Below, in pieces: positions 35,415-46,091 of a stretch of DNA of 64,000 nucleotides. The position numbers and the translations under genes are program-made. This DNA is from Leptobrachium leishanense (lineage: Eukaryota > Chordata > Amphibia > Anura > Megophryidae), in NCBI GenBank assembly GCA_009667805.1, contig CM019067.1:243757721-243821720 (forward strand), given 5' to 3'. Under the pieces are notes generated by a model, which did no database searches, was not told the origin of the DNA, and worked only from the letters and a program-made list of their open reading frames with translations. The stretch's first letter is position 1; every line of letters begins with the position of its first letter.

Positions 35415-38400
35415 ATGGATGCACTGCAAGTGTTTGTGTTTGCTGCAACGGGCTACCTGTACCTAGGCTTGTGCACCGATTTTTTTTTTGCGGTTCGATT
35501 CGGTTCGATTTGTTCGATGTTTAAACTTTTCGATTCGGCTCGTTTCGACCGATTTCTGTTTCGATTCGGTTCGGCTCGACTCGTTTTTCGTGTACATTTT
35601 TTTTTTCCGAATATCGACCATTTTTCGTATTTTCGTGTCACTTTGCTCGTTTTTTGTATCGACTTTTCGTGATTTCGGAAATTTTTGTTTTTTCGGAACA
35701 TCTGTTCTCCTCGTTTCAAAGCTGTCTAACTCTATTCGTTTTGATGTAAACTACTATGGTTTACTTTTTTATACTTTATTTATTTTTTTATAATAAATTT
35801 TTGGTTTGTTTTTCGGATCCGATAATTCATTCTGTCGATACGATAATTCTGGCGATTCTATCGTGTTTTTTTTTAATTAAATAAAGATCCTTTTTTTCTT
35901 ATGAATATAAATTTCACAACTTTATTTAATCACATTAAAAAAATGGTATGAAAGCCAAGGAACAAAAAAAAATGAACAAAACGATTTAAAAAACGCTAAA
36001 CTGACCCGAATGGTCTGACTTTAAAAATAAAAACCAGAACAAAAAGGTTTTAAAACGGAAAAATAGTTGATCAAAATGATCTGAAATGAAAAAAAATTAA
36101 AAAATAAAATGATTTATAACAGACAAAAAATCAATTAACCCTTTCGCTGCTGAGGCATTTCACGGCTACCCTTCACGCCTGTGTGCGGCACTGCGGTCTG
36201 CTGCTGAGCTAATTTTTAACAGTTTCGCTCCTCTTGTTTAAGCCTTCTTTTATAATATGACCCAGACATGTTATATATCGTTCTTTCCGGCAGACTCGGC
36301 AGATGATTCATAATATATCATTATCATATGTATGCGTCATGTCCTGTCTGTATATTATAACAAAAAATGCAATAAAATTTGAATTTTCAATGTTTGCTTT
36401 ACAAGGTGTAAAGTGTTTCTTTCACATTTTAACATGCGAGTGTTTGCGGTTATATTTTATGAGTTGCGTTTGTTAAAAAAAATTGAAAAGGGGACTTGTT
36501 ATATTTTTTTGGATGAAAATTACACTATTTTTAACAAACGCACCCCATACAAAAATCCTTAGTGTAGCATCATTGTTCACATTATAATTGAAATGGGAAC
36601 AATATTGCTGCATTAACAAAACAAAACAAAAAATCTGTTTATTTTTTTTATATTTTAATTTTTTATAATTTTTAACATTGTCATGTTAGGTATTGTTGGA
36701 AAGCCATGCTCTGGTCGATCCAAAGATACCAAACATTAACCAACCGATAGCTGCCGCAGATCGGGAGATGGGGGTTCATTGGAACCCCCTATCTCCACCA
36801 TTGGTCGCAGTTAGGGGTTAACTCCAGAACTGACGTCATTGTGACGAGGTCTTAGGACTGTCGGCAGCTGCCGTTCCCCCACGCTGTTGTCTTCCTGCAA
36901 AGACGTGACCATGTTGGCGGGCAGCGTCTTAGCGGGCAGCGGTGGGAGAGAGAGAGCTCATAGCTGGGAGCCGAGGAGGTGTTGCGTGAAGCTGCAAACA
37001 GGGACAAATAAACTAGACCTGAGCCGCACTAAGGATCTTTGGGTTGTGTCGGAGAAGACTTCACGCAGTGCTGCCATCAATATTTTTTGATAAATTCTTG
37101 GTTATACAATGAATGTGACTGTGGACAAAAATTCGTATTGTTGTGACATCGCCTAAGCTTAACAAAACCAGACCACGTCGGTAATCAAATCTCAAGGCAG
37201 TACAACAAGGTTGTGTTAGTGTGTGACATTTTTTGGCCAGGCAGGAAGTGTAGAATGTGCACAGTCACATTCATGGCCACAAATATGTTGACAAATTTAT
37301 GACAAAGGGTCCATAGAAATGTCAATAAATTTATGTACATATAATTTTAACAGTATGGAAACCAAGCAATACATATTATATTAAGTAAGGAAAAGCAATG
37401 CACACAAACAGGAAAATATAGAAAAAATATAAAATTTATTTACAACATGGGGAAGGGAAGGGAACATGCCAAGGATGGCAAACTGCCCAACAGGGGCACA
37501 AACAACACAAACAAACATAGTGTAGTGGAAATAGACTGGAAGATGGCCGCCATTGTAAGCAAGGCGAACATCTTGTTCAGAATATTGGTTCACTTGAGAT
37601 AATTACTGGCATTTGAGGAGATGTTGGAGCTGGTCCGCATCTTTGATTACAAAGATTATGACTGCCGTAAGGGCCCTTACGGCAGGAAGAATAACACCCG
37701 CAAGGATCGTATCCTTGACAAGCTACGCACCACCATCCTGGAGCTGTTCGGGAAGGACCGGACGAAGGACCAGCTCCGAAAACGCTGGTCCGACCTCAAA
37801 GCACATGAGCAGGAGCAGCTGAGGCACATCCGTCGCGTCATAGCCAAACGTAAGTGTCATGTTATATTGTAAAGCGCTGCGCAAACTGTTGGCGCTATAT
37901 AAATCCTGTATAATAATAATAATGTGCTTGCATGTGCTAATGTGCACAGAAATATGTTGATTGATCTAGTCCCTTTTTCATGCAATGTGATTGTGTATTA
38001 GGCAGTTTTTAGCTGAAATTAGAAGCAGGCATACATAGAAATTTAGGAATGTGCTGAGATTGGAAGAAAAACAATCAAAGCGCTGAGAAAGGTCTCTGCT
38101 GTTTTCGACACAGAGAAAGGATACATCAAGGTCATTGGGGCCCGCAGAAATACAAAGGAGTATAGAGATCAGACCAGGTGCCTTTTGTAACAAATGAGTG
38201 AAGATGCTAGGGAACGGGGCGCAGCCCGGAACAGTGGGAGCAACTAATTATGATTCACTGAAACTAACATGAAGTTTGCCAATTTACAGCCAAATTAATG
38301 AAATGTCTTTTGTATTAGCCAAAGGGAGGTACTAACCCACGTGGGGTGGGATAGCGTAACCGGGAGGTGGGCTAATTGGGATGTACCTAATCATGTATTT

Positions 38401-41400
38401 TGAGGTATAAAATCTCATGTCACTGTGAAAATCGCTGCTCATTCTTTGCGATTGAATCCTGTTTGAGCATCTGTTGTGATATCACAATAAAGTTTGCCTT
38501 TCCTGAAGAGACTCGTGTTCAGACAATCCTTGCTCGTGTCCGGTCCGGCCTCGTCTTGAGTGAACCTGCAGATTCCAGTTACATTTCGGGAGGAGGCTGG
38601 TCTCACTGCCGCTCCAGGATGTCAGCGGCATTGCTTATATGCTCCAGCAATTCCTGGAGCAGTTCCTGGATGGCATCTATGGTCATAACAGCCAGGCGTA
38701 GCTCGCCGATCGCCTCCCGATTTATTATCCTGACACTGGAGGACGTGTCCGGTCTGGCTTCTCCTTCTATATATCCAATAAATGAAAGAAGGAAAATACA
38801 GTAAGTAAAGCAGGTTTCTATTTTTGACTGAAAGTCTTGAAAAAATATAACAGTAGTATATACCAGTGATGGCGGCCTCCTGAGGCTCCGACTCCTCCGA
38901 CTCCTCCTCCTCCACCACCACCGTCAGCATCTCATCCAGTGCTATATCTAAGAAATTAAAGAAATAAAAAATACAGTAAACAACAAAACTGATTTATTTT
39001 TGAACAAAAGTCGATGCAAAATACAACAGTAAAAAAAAAAAACTGGACTCGCGGCCTCCTGCTGCGGCTCCGGCTCCCTCTCCCCATCGCCATCCTCCTG
39101 CTCCTCCTCCTGCTCCTCCTCTTCCTCCTCCTGCTCCTCTTGTGCTATACTTAATAAAATGTAATTAAAAAACAGTAAACAAAAAATGTTTCTGTTTTTG
39201 ACCAAAAGTCGTTGCAAAATAAAACAGTATATACCAGCGCTGGTGGTCGCCCGTGGCTCCTCCTCCTCCTCCACTGGGGCACTGGTGCCCACCGGGGCAG
39301 ATGCTGCCTTCTTCCTGTCTTCTGCCAAATCCAAAAAATAACACGTAAATAATGCAGACTGGAAAAAATGGTATATCTATACAATATATTGCCGAAAGTA
39401 TTGCGACACCCCTCCACTACCCCACTACCAGCTTGACCCACCACTACTCCCATCTCATAGTTCTAAAGTCACAAAATATTTATTTATTTCCCCTGCACAT
39501 AGACATATATTACCGTTCAATTATATATTTTTTTCAGAAGTAAACATTACGTTTATTCAATAAAAACTATTATTTGTGTTGTGTGCGTACAAAACACATT
39601 GTGCGACTGCTTTTAGTTATTTTATAGAAGGCCTCAGCCTCAGTTTCACTTTCAGTTTCTGCTAATAAAACTGGATATTGCAGAAACAACAGAAATCCGC
39701 CATTTTGTTTTGAAATTTGCATCTAAAGCGTTCAATAATGACACTGCTGCAGCAAACTGAATTGCTGCGCTGCAACAATTCAGCAGCTGCTGAGGATGTA
39801 TTGAACGCGGCTCTGTTTGGATGCACTTTCAAAAGAACTACATGTCCCATCCTACCACTTAGCAGAGACGCAGAGATTTTTATTGATGCGCAGGTGGGAG
39901 CCAATATTGGGAAGCTGCGGGTCATCTCGTATGCATCACTCAATCACGACAACCTCCCCCCAGCACACTACAGTACACACAGTGCCAAAAGAAATCCAGC
40001 ATTGTAACTTCATCTACATACATCAAATGTCACAATTTTCACGAATACGTAAAATCACAAAAAGGAAGAGCTATGGCAAAAATGCATGTATGATGAGTCG
40101 TGAAAACGCAAAGCTATACACAATCACATTGCATGAAAAAAGGACTAGATAAATCAACGTATTTCTGTGCACATTAGCACATGCAAGCACATTATTATTA
40201 TTATACAGGATTTATATAGCGCCAACAGTTTGCGCAGCGCTCTACAATATAACATGACACTTACGTTTGGCTATGACACGCCGGATGTGCCTCAGCTGCT
40301 CCTCCTCGCGTACCTTGAGGTCGGACCAGCGTTTTCGGAGCTGGTCCTTCGTCCGGTCCTTCCCGAACAGCTCCAGGATGGTGGTGCGAACCTTATCGAG
40401 GATACGGTCTTTTCTTGCGTTATTCTTTCTGCCGTAAGGGCCCTTACGGCAGTCGTAATCTCGTCTTTCAAAGATCCGGACCAGCTCGAGCATCTCCTCA
40501 AATGCCATGTTGCTGGCCCGCTTCTTCCTGGGTGGTGGTGTTTCATGGGTGCAATACGATGAGGAGGTGTCTGAATGGCACTCGTCTCTTGCAGCCATGA
40601 TGAATTGAATAATAAAAACAATATTTTTTGGCCTGTCCAAAAAGTTGTCAAAAAACTGGCTCAATAAAGTTACGACATCCGCGCGCGAGCATGCGCGACC
40701 TGCGGACGAATCGGATCCGACCCGATTACGAAGGAATTATCGTATCGACAGAATTATCGGATCATTGGAAACAAAAAAAACAAGTGATACGCATTTACAA
40801 ATACAAAATTTACAGAATCAGCAATATAACCGATAATAGTTAAATATACGATGTCCAGAATTACCGAAATGGAACCAAAATCACGAATGGAACCGAAATC
40901 ATGAATAGAGCGAAAATAAATTTCGATTTGACACATTTCAAGTCCATTCGAAAATTCTGAAAATATTTCGTTTCGGCTCGGAAAACTTTTCGGATCTGCC
41001 ATTTTCGGATCTAAAAATTTTCGGAAAATTGGCCGCATCCGAAAACAGGAATCGGGAAATTTCGTGAAAATTCCGAAATTCCGAAACCCTACCTGTACCC
41101 TACCTACCACATCCCTACCTGTACCTCCAGCACAAAAGACAACGGCGATCATGGGTTCATCCCATCAACGCTGCCAGACACATGCATGGCCACTTTGTGA
41201 CACTGTACAGGCCACTGCGAGAGAGGGACCCCGTGAAGTTTTTCAACTACATGCAGATGTCCATCCCCTCATTCGATGAACTGTTGTCACAGTTACGGGA
41301 GCCGCTGACCAAGAGGGACACCAACATGAGGGATGCCATACCACCGGAGGAGATGCTGGTCATCACTTTGCGGTAAGTACTTCCAAACAACAGCATGCAT

Positions 41401-43424
41401 GACTTCGCTGCCAGTCAGCAGACATGTGCTCGGTGTGCAGAGCCCCTATTGTCGGTCTGTAGTGACATGTATGCAAACACATTCATACCCAACCACACGC
41501 AGGCATCACATTCCAAGACACGTCCAAAAAAACCTCTGACACTGACAAGAATGTATGTAAATAGAAATATATTGTAATAAACAAGAAAATAAATGAATAA
41601 CATATTTGTAACATATATACAAAAGAAAATAACATGAAGGACAAAACTTAACAGTGACAACAGGAACAGCATGTCAACCAAAAACATAAAACAGACAAGA
41701 CATCTCACAAATCCTGGTACAGAGGAGCATCTGGCTCATGAGGACCATGTGTGGATCCACGGCGGTACCCAGACTCTGGGGGAGGCCCAGCAACATGGGA
41801 CATGGGTGGGTGGGTGGGTGGCGCCTGGCTGTGGCTGGCATAACCAGTGGCATGGTGGCCTTGTGGCACCGCACCATAGTAGACCGCAGCCTGTTCTGGA
41901 CGGGACAGGATCTCATGGATGAGGTCCAGGGATCTGCGGCGGTACTCCACCTTCTGCGCCGGGGTCATCTGGTCCAGCAGGGATTGACAGGAGTGGACAA
42001 AGGACATGTCCTCACTGTCAGTGATGGTGCAGCGTGGAGGTTGTGGATTGTGCGACCCCATGAAGCTGACCATGGCCTGCTCGAAGTCGCTAGGCGGTCC
42101 CCTCCTCCTGTTGTGAGCCGGTCTGGTGCTGTCTCTCGGTGCTGCAGCTGGCACCGGTCCGGTTTCCACCTCCCCCTCCACCTGTAAGTCCGTGCCACCC
42201 TGGTCAACCTCCTCCTGCCAGCTGCCAGAACCCCCTGCCGGCAGGTGTTGTTCCTGTGACCCAGAGGTGGATGGCTGGTCAATGCTGCTTGCAGTTGGCC
42301 TTGGCTCCTGGGTCCTCCTGAGGAACAACAATTGTTCGGCATAAAGATAGCTGTGCACCTTCCTCCTTGCCCCAGCTCCAGAGCGCGCAGCTGCCGCTTC
42401 CTTTTTCAGGACCCGGGTGTAGTTGTCCCTGATAGTGCGCCACGTGTTGCTAATTTCATGTGCTGCAAAACATAATGAGAGTGACATTAGGGTCGGTTCA
42501 TATGATGTGATCATAACACAGATTTAATTCATATTTCCCAGGTATCTTGCTAGTGGATGCAGTTTGAAGGATCTGCATTACAACTTCCGCGTTGGCAGAT
42601 CAACAGCTGGTGAGATCGTCCGCAAGGTGTGCCAAACAATATGGGAAACCATGAAGAAGCAATGTTTACCAACACCCACGGACGAGGCATGGGTAGCAAT
42701 TGCAGCAGGATTTTGGGGGAGAGCCAACTTCCCCAATTGCCTTGGAGCCGTGGATGGCAAACATGTCCGCATAGTGAAGCCACTACACAGTGGCTCACTG
42801 TATCAAAATTATAAACATTTTGTTTCCATTGGCCTACTGGCGGTGTCAGATGCCAACTATGATTTTGTGTATGTGGATGTCGGATCATACGGCAAAGACT
42901 CTGACTCCACATTGTTCAGGAACTCTACACTGTGGGATGAGCTCGAGAGTGGGACCCTGCACATACCCAGACCCGCACCATTGCCTGGCAGTGACGTGGC
43001 AGTCCCCTATGCCTTCGTGGGTGACGAAGCATTCGGCCTATCCACACATCTCCTACGGCCCTACTCAGGGACACACCTGACTGTGAGGAAGCGGGTGTTT
43101 AATTACAGACTGTCGCGGGCGAGACGGTATGTGGAGTGTAGCTTTGGCATACTGACCAACAAGTGGAGGATTTTTCATAGACCGCTTGATGTAAATGTGG
43201 AGTTCTGTGTGGATATAGTGAAATGCTGTTGCATCCTACATAATTATGTTCGTGCGAGGGATGGTTTTAATTTCGCTGATACCCTCACAGTTACGGGTCT
43301 GGATGAATATGCAAACCATGACATAATAGCTGTGAATAGACACAGCAACAGGTTTCGCGATGCTCTGTCTAATTATTTTACTAGCGATGCAGGGCAGGTG
43401 CCCTGGCAGCTGGGGAGCATTTAA
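35415..43424 (+). CDS. Harbinger transposase, two exons, split by a hAT
   Basis: Exon 1: 35415-35463 continued at 41126-41372; exon 2: 42542-43424 (TAA). Start ATG 35415 (aagATGG). Donor CG|GTAAGT at 41372/41373 and acceptor TTTCCCAG ending 42541 join in frame. Excluding the hAT and its duplicated 8 bp, the coding length is 1179 nt, 392 residues, normal for the family, with no stop. The N-terminal part has the helical DNA-binding region (SIPSFDELLSQL, GCSLKDLHYNF.VGRST). The DDE nuclease follows: Asp in LGAVDGKHVRI, Asp in VDVGSYGKDSDSTLF, GDEAFGL, Glu in RRYVECSFGIL. In this superfamily the enzyme cuts at 3-bp targets and needs a DNA-binding partner for nuclear import and binding. The hAT disables it as it stands. 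Confidence 0.92.
36135..36865. mobile_element. piggyBac-type element fragment
   Basis: TTAACCCTTTCGCTGCTGAG at 36135, then the same order of blocks as 53056-53790 (atatatcgttctttccg, aacatgcgag, taatgcagcaatattgttccc reversed, ggagata...tatctcc). It stops near the first gatgacgtc block; the right half is absent. Confidence 0.8.
36866..37603. other. Unresolved cargo inside the hAT
   Basis: 36880-37090 is GC-richer with a 67-codon frame of no known similarity. 37390-37600 reads, on the minus strand, like a 3' UTR (ataaattttatattttttc). It may be the end of the element that carried the SANT fragment. No domain seen. Confidence 0.35.
37604..38000 (+). pseudogene. SANT/Myb-like protein, exon 1 fragment
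   Basis: Codons from MLELVRIFDYKDYDCRKGPYG through the SANT helices (DRTKDQLRKRWSDLK) to VIAKR, then the same GTAAGTGTCATG donor and first intron start as the minus-strand gene at 38603-40598. It is the inverted, 5'-truncated partner of that gene's exon 1; homology runs to about 37999. The intron start includes the gcgctatataaatcctgtataataataat tail of a retroposon. Confidence 0.85.
38001..38590 (+). mobile_element. LTR-like segment (ERV-type layout)
   Basis: Promoter-like ggtataaaatc (38403-38413), a polyadenylation-like aataaagtttgcc (about 38487) and a following region ending ...ttaca then ttcgggagg resemble U3-R-U5 and the first bases after an LTR. No gag, pol or env was found beside it. 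The 5' edge is unclear. Annotated only as an old LTR-like piece. Confidence 0.45.
38603..40598 (-). CDS. SANT/Myb-like DNA-binding protein, five exons
   Basis: Exons (minus strand): 40598-40265, 39321-39235, 39144-39043, 38941-38864, 38766-38603. The sum is 765 nt, 254 residues plus stop, and every intron is phase 1. Exon 1 encodes a basic PPPRKKR, then a SANT/Myb-like domain (MAFEEMLELVRIF, DRTKDQLRKRWSDLK, EQLRHIRRVIAKR), like the DNA-binding partner of many Harbinger transposases. Exons 2-4 encode a Glu-rich acidic linker; exon 5 has an amphipathic helix (AIQELLQELLEHISNAADIL) suited to oligomerisation. Acceptors are CAG or TAG. Donors are GTAAGT and GTATAT except exon 3, where a T run (about 39042-39031) replaced GT; normal splicing of that exon should fail. 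The transposase partner is not seen nearby, apart from the unrelated MADF-type pair. Confidence 0.8.
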
Positions 43425-43740
43425 CATGTGACGGCACCTATTATGTTTGCCTTTACTTTTATTGTACATGCAATTTACATGTGATTATGAATTAAATAAT
43501 AATGTACTCACTCTGTAGCTTCTGCTCTCTGTCAGACCACGTATCATACTCCAGGTACACCACCCTCGAGACTGCAACCCATGCGCTGGCCTTTCTCGGT
43601 TTGTCCTTGTACAGGTCAGGCAGGGAATACACAGAGAGAATAGACAAATGGCAGGCAAAGTCGGCAACAGATCGGGTCCTCAGAACAAGCAGGGTCAGTA
43701 ACAAGTATACAAACTGATTCGGTAAGCTAGCGATGCGGGA
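41705..43740 (-). CDS. MADF/BESS protein, Harbinger transposase partner
   Basis: Minus strand: exon 1 about 43740-43512, donor A|GTGAGTAC; exon 2 42462-41705 after acceptor TTTTGCAG. The join is in frame (phase 1) inside the MADF domain: DLYKDKPRKASAWVAV...YDTWSDREQKLQ then EISNTWRTIRDNYTRVLKKE, with the conserved Trp residues. A long Pro/Ser/Gln linker follows, then a BESS-like motif (DSEDMSFVHSCQSLLDQM). The start codon is not settled; the frame is open upstream. In the family the protein binds the transposon ends and recruits the transposase. Exon 2 lies in the transposase intron, and transposase exon 2 lies in this gene's intron. No stop or frameshift seen. Confidence 0.8.
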
Positions 43741-44460
43741 ATAAAGGCTGAGACACACTGAGCATGTAGCGACGCACAGCATAGCGAAGAGAAGCAAACA
43801 TTTTGCATGCTTGACTTCACTCCGCTCCGCCTCGCAGCGTGTCTACACTGCATTACGTTTGCTTCTCTCCGCACTGGACAGGAATCCACTAACTAAATTA
43901 AAATGTACACACAAAACCATTTTATTTTCACAAAGCACATGTTATATAGGCAAAAAAAACTTTCTACTGAATAAAATACATCAAAAATTACTGTTAATTT
44001 AATTTAATAGGAATAGTATAAAAATATAAAAGAAAATAGTAACCCATGATCATATATATTAAAGAGACATGGAGCTCTGTGTATAGAGTAGGGATGCATT
44101 GATACCACCAGGGCCAGCGCTAGTGTCCGCACAGGCGGCCACCTTACTGTCCTGGCTTGCTGTCAGTGTGAGGGGCGGAAAAATTCTGTTTTTAAAATAC
44201 CGGAAGCGGAGCTATGAATGATCTTCAGACTAGGGGCCCAGCCGCGCACTCTCAAACCGATGCAGTGCAGGGGAGGGGGGTGTGTGTGTTTAATGTTCTG
44301 CTCGGGGGATGTAATGTTCTGCTGGGGGGTGTAATGTTTTGCTGGGAGGGGTAATGTTCTGCTGGGGGTGTAATGTTCTGCTGGGGGGTGTAATGCCCTG
44401 CTGGGGTGGTGTGTGTGTAATGTACTGCTGGGGGTGTGTGTGTGTGTAAAGTTCTGCTGG
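43616..44460. repeat. Direct duplication, copy A
   Basis: From caggcagggaatacacagag (inside MADF exon 1) through aggctgagacacactgagc, ttgcatgcttgacttcactc and the first part of a hAT (CAGGGCCAGCGCTAG near 44110) into a GT-rich minisatellite. Nearly identical to 46092-47180 but lacking about 240 bp present there (after 44265). Confidence 0.85.
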
Positions 44461-44940
44461 CGTTTCGCTACTTCATAGTAGTGTCATCATTAGTCGTGAA
44501 TAGTTCAGTGTGTATAGAAGAAAATGGTCACATGACCTGCAGGATCTCACCTTGCAAGATCGGTCAGGTCGGCGGAGTGATTCGCAGAGGAAGACCGGGG
44601 GACTTTTCCCCCCCCTCAATCTCTCTCTCTGCTCTCGGCGGGAAGAAGAGGTGGATCGAGCCGTGGGATAAGAGGTGAGTATGTGGTTTTTGTGGGTTTT
44701 TTTCAGCTGGTGCTGACGGATTTCGCTTCTGCAGAATCCGTTAGCACCAGGTCCTAGCTGTTGTTAACATTTGAGTTAACCACAGCTTGGTGTAATTAGC
44801 GTTAGGACTTTGTAATCCTAACGCTAATTAAAACTTTGCACTCCCCATGTTAAGTATAGGAAGCGCAAAGTACAGTAAGCTTGCGCTGAAAAGCACAAGA
44901 TTTAAATCGCTAACGTTTTTTTTTTCTCCGAAGAGATGAC
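44461..44940. other. Chain of consecutive short hairpins
   Basis: Four stem-loops in a row: 44707-44750 (ctggtgctgacggatt / aatccgttagcaccag), 44757-44787 (agctgttgttaac / gttaaccacagct), 44793-44830 (taattagcgttagga / tcctaacgctaatta), 44833-44871 (actttgc / gcaaagt). No coding capacity. Probably part of a foldback-like non-autonomous element whose ends I cannot place. Confidence 0.6.
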
Positions 44941-46091
44941 TATAGGAGTTATTCAAAGAGAGCTGAATTCACAGCAGTTCGGCTATTCAGAAAGCTGCCA
45001 ATTCGCTACTAACGAATTGCCAGCGAAATAGGTACAATTTGTCGCAGTTTGTCGCAATTCAGCAACCTTCGGCGGCAGTTAAATTCCCCATAGACAAGTT
45101 ATGGTTAATCTATTCAGAGAATGCTGAAAAGCACTGAAAAGTTAGGGAAATGCCCAGATTTTCGGTGCTTTTGTTCGACAGGTTTAAACAGGCGAATCCC
45201 CATAGGTTTCAATGTAAACAAAAATCCTGTTTTTATTAATTTTTTATTCAACCATTTATTCTTTTCATTTGCAGCAAAAAGTATTTTTTTAATTAATTTT
45301 TTAGATTTCTTTAGTAGTGATGAGCCGAACACCCCCGTGTTCGGTTCGCTTTCGAACTCAAACAATTTCAAAAGTTCGAGTTCGAACGCGAACACGAACC
45401 GAACTCAATGCAAGTCAATGGGACTCAAAAGTTAGATTTTTAGAGTGCCCTTCAAGAGGGCATATATGCAAGATATTTGCCATAAAAGGTGTATGGGGGT
45501 CCGGGTAGTGCCCTGGGGGACAGGAAACAAGGACAAAAAGTATAAAAAAAATCATTTTTAAAGGAACAGTAAATGTTTTTCCATTAATCTATTCATAAAC
45601 AACTGCTTGGGGCAACAGCCTGTATGAAAAGAGACGTTTTAGGACACACAGAACAAGTTTAGTGATTTTTTTGGCTAAATTATGGTGAAACTTATGCAGG
45701 CTTTGGATGAAAGTAACAATAGGTGCTTTAAATTTGGGCCTTTAGTGTCGGCAACAGTGCCATCACACCGTAACCCCTCTGTGGTATTGTGGAAATGTGC
45801 AGGGTTGGACCCTGCGGTCAAATATTAAAATGATATGAATGTGGTACAGGCGTCAGTGCACTCAAATATTTTGCCTTTGGTGGCAGCAAGTGCCTTCACA
45901 CCATAACCCCTCTGAGGTATTGTGGAAGAGTGCAGTGGTGGAGGTTTTAGTTATGCAGAAGAGATCCCCGATCTATTCAGTTACATCAGCAGCTATAACA
46001 AAACTGGGTCAGCAATGTTTAGGCACTTGTACTGCGCTACTGTATATGGTGAGAATCGGCGCACACCAGTAGCAACAGGAAGCAAACAGAA

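Larger units (their letters stand above)
35464..41117. mobile_element. hAT element (5.65 kb) in transposase exon 1
   Basis: TAGGCTTGTGCACCG at the left, CACATCCCTA at the right, 8-bp TSD CCTGTACC at 35456-35463 and 41118-41125. The outer 350-400 bp on each side match the hAT at 27179-29491. The interior contains a piggyBac fragment, a SANT fragment (+), an LTR-like segment and a complete SANT gene (-). No hAT transposase, so it is non-autonomous and its interior is acquired cargo. Near the right end the TSD sequence also appears at about 41094-41101, a small local duplication. Confidence 0.9.
35175..43740 (+). mobile_element. Autonomous-type PIF/Harbinger transposon, interrupted
   Basis: Encodes both usual Harbinger proteins: a DDE transposase (+) and a MADF/BESS DNA-binding protein (-). 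The left edge is probably the GGCTAGGGTCAAATGAAAGC that follows gtggtta near 35191; a matching right terminus was not found, so boundaries are approximate. The only large interruption is the hAT at 35464-41117. A second copy of the right-hand region lies at 46092 onward. Confidence 0.8.

Noticed and set aside
43749..43850. ggctgagacacactgag as the Harbinger right terminus
   Set aside because: It does not form an inverted repeat with the left candidate ggctagggtcaaatg, and it has the same orientation; the true right end remains unknown.
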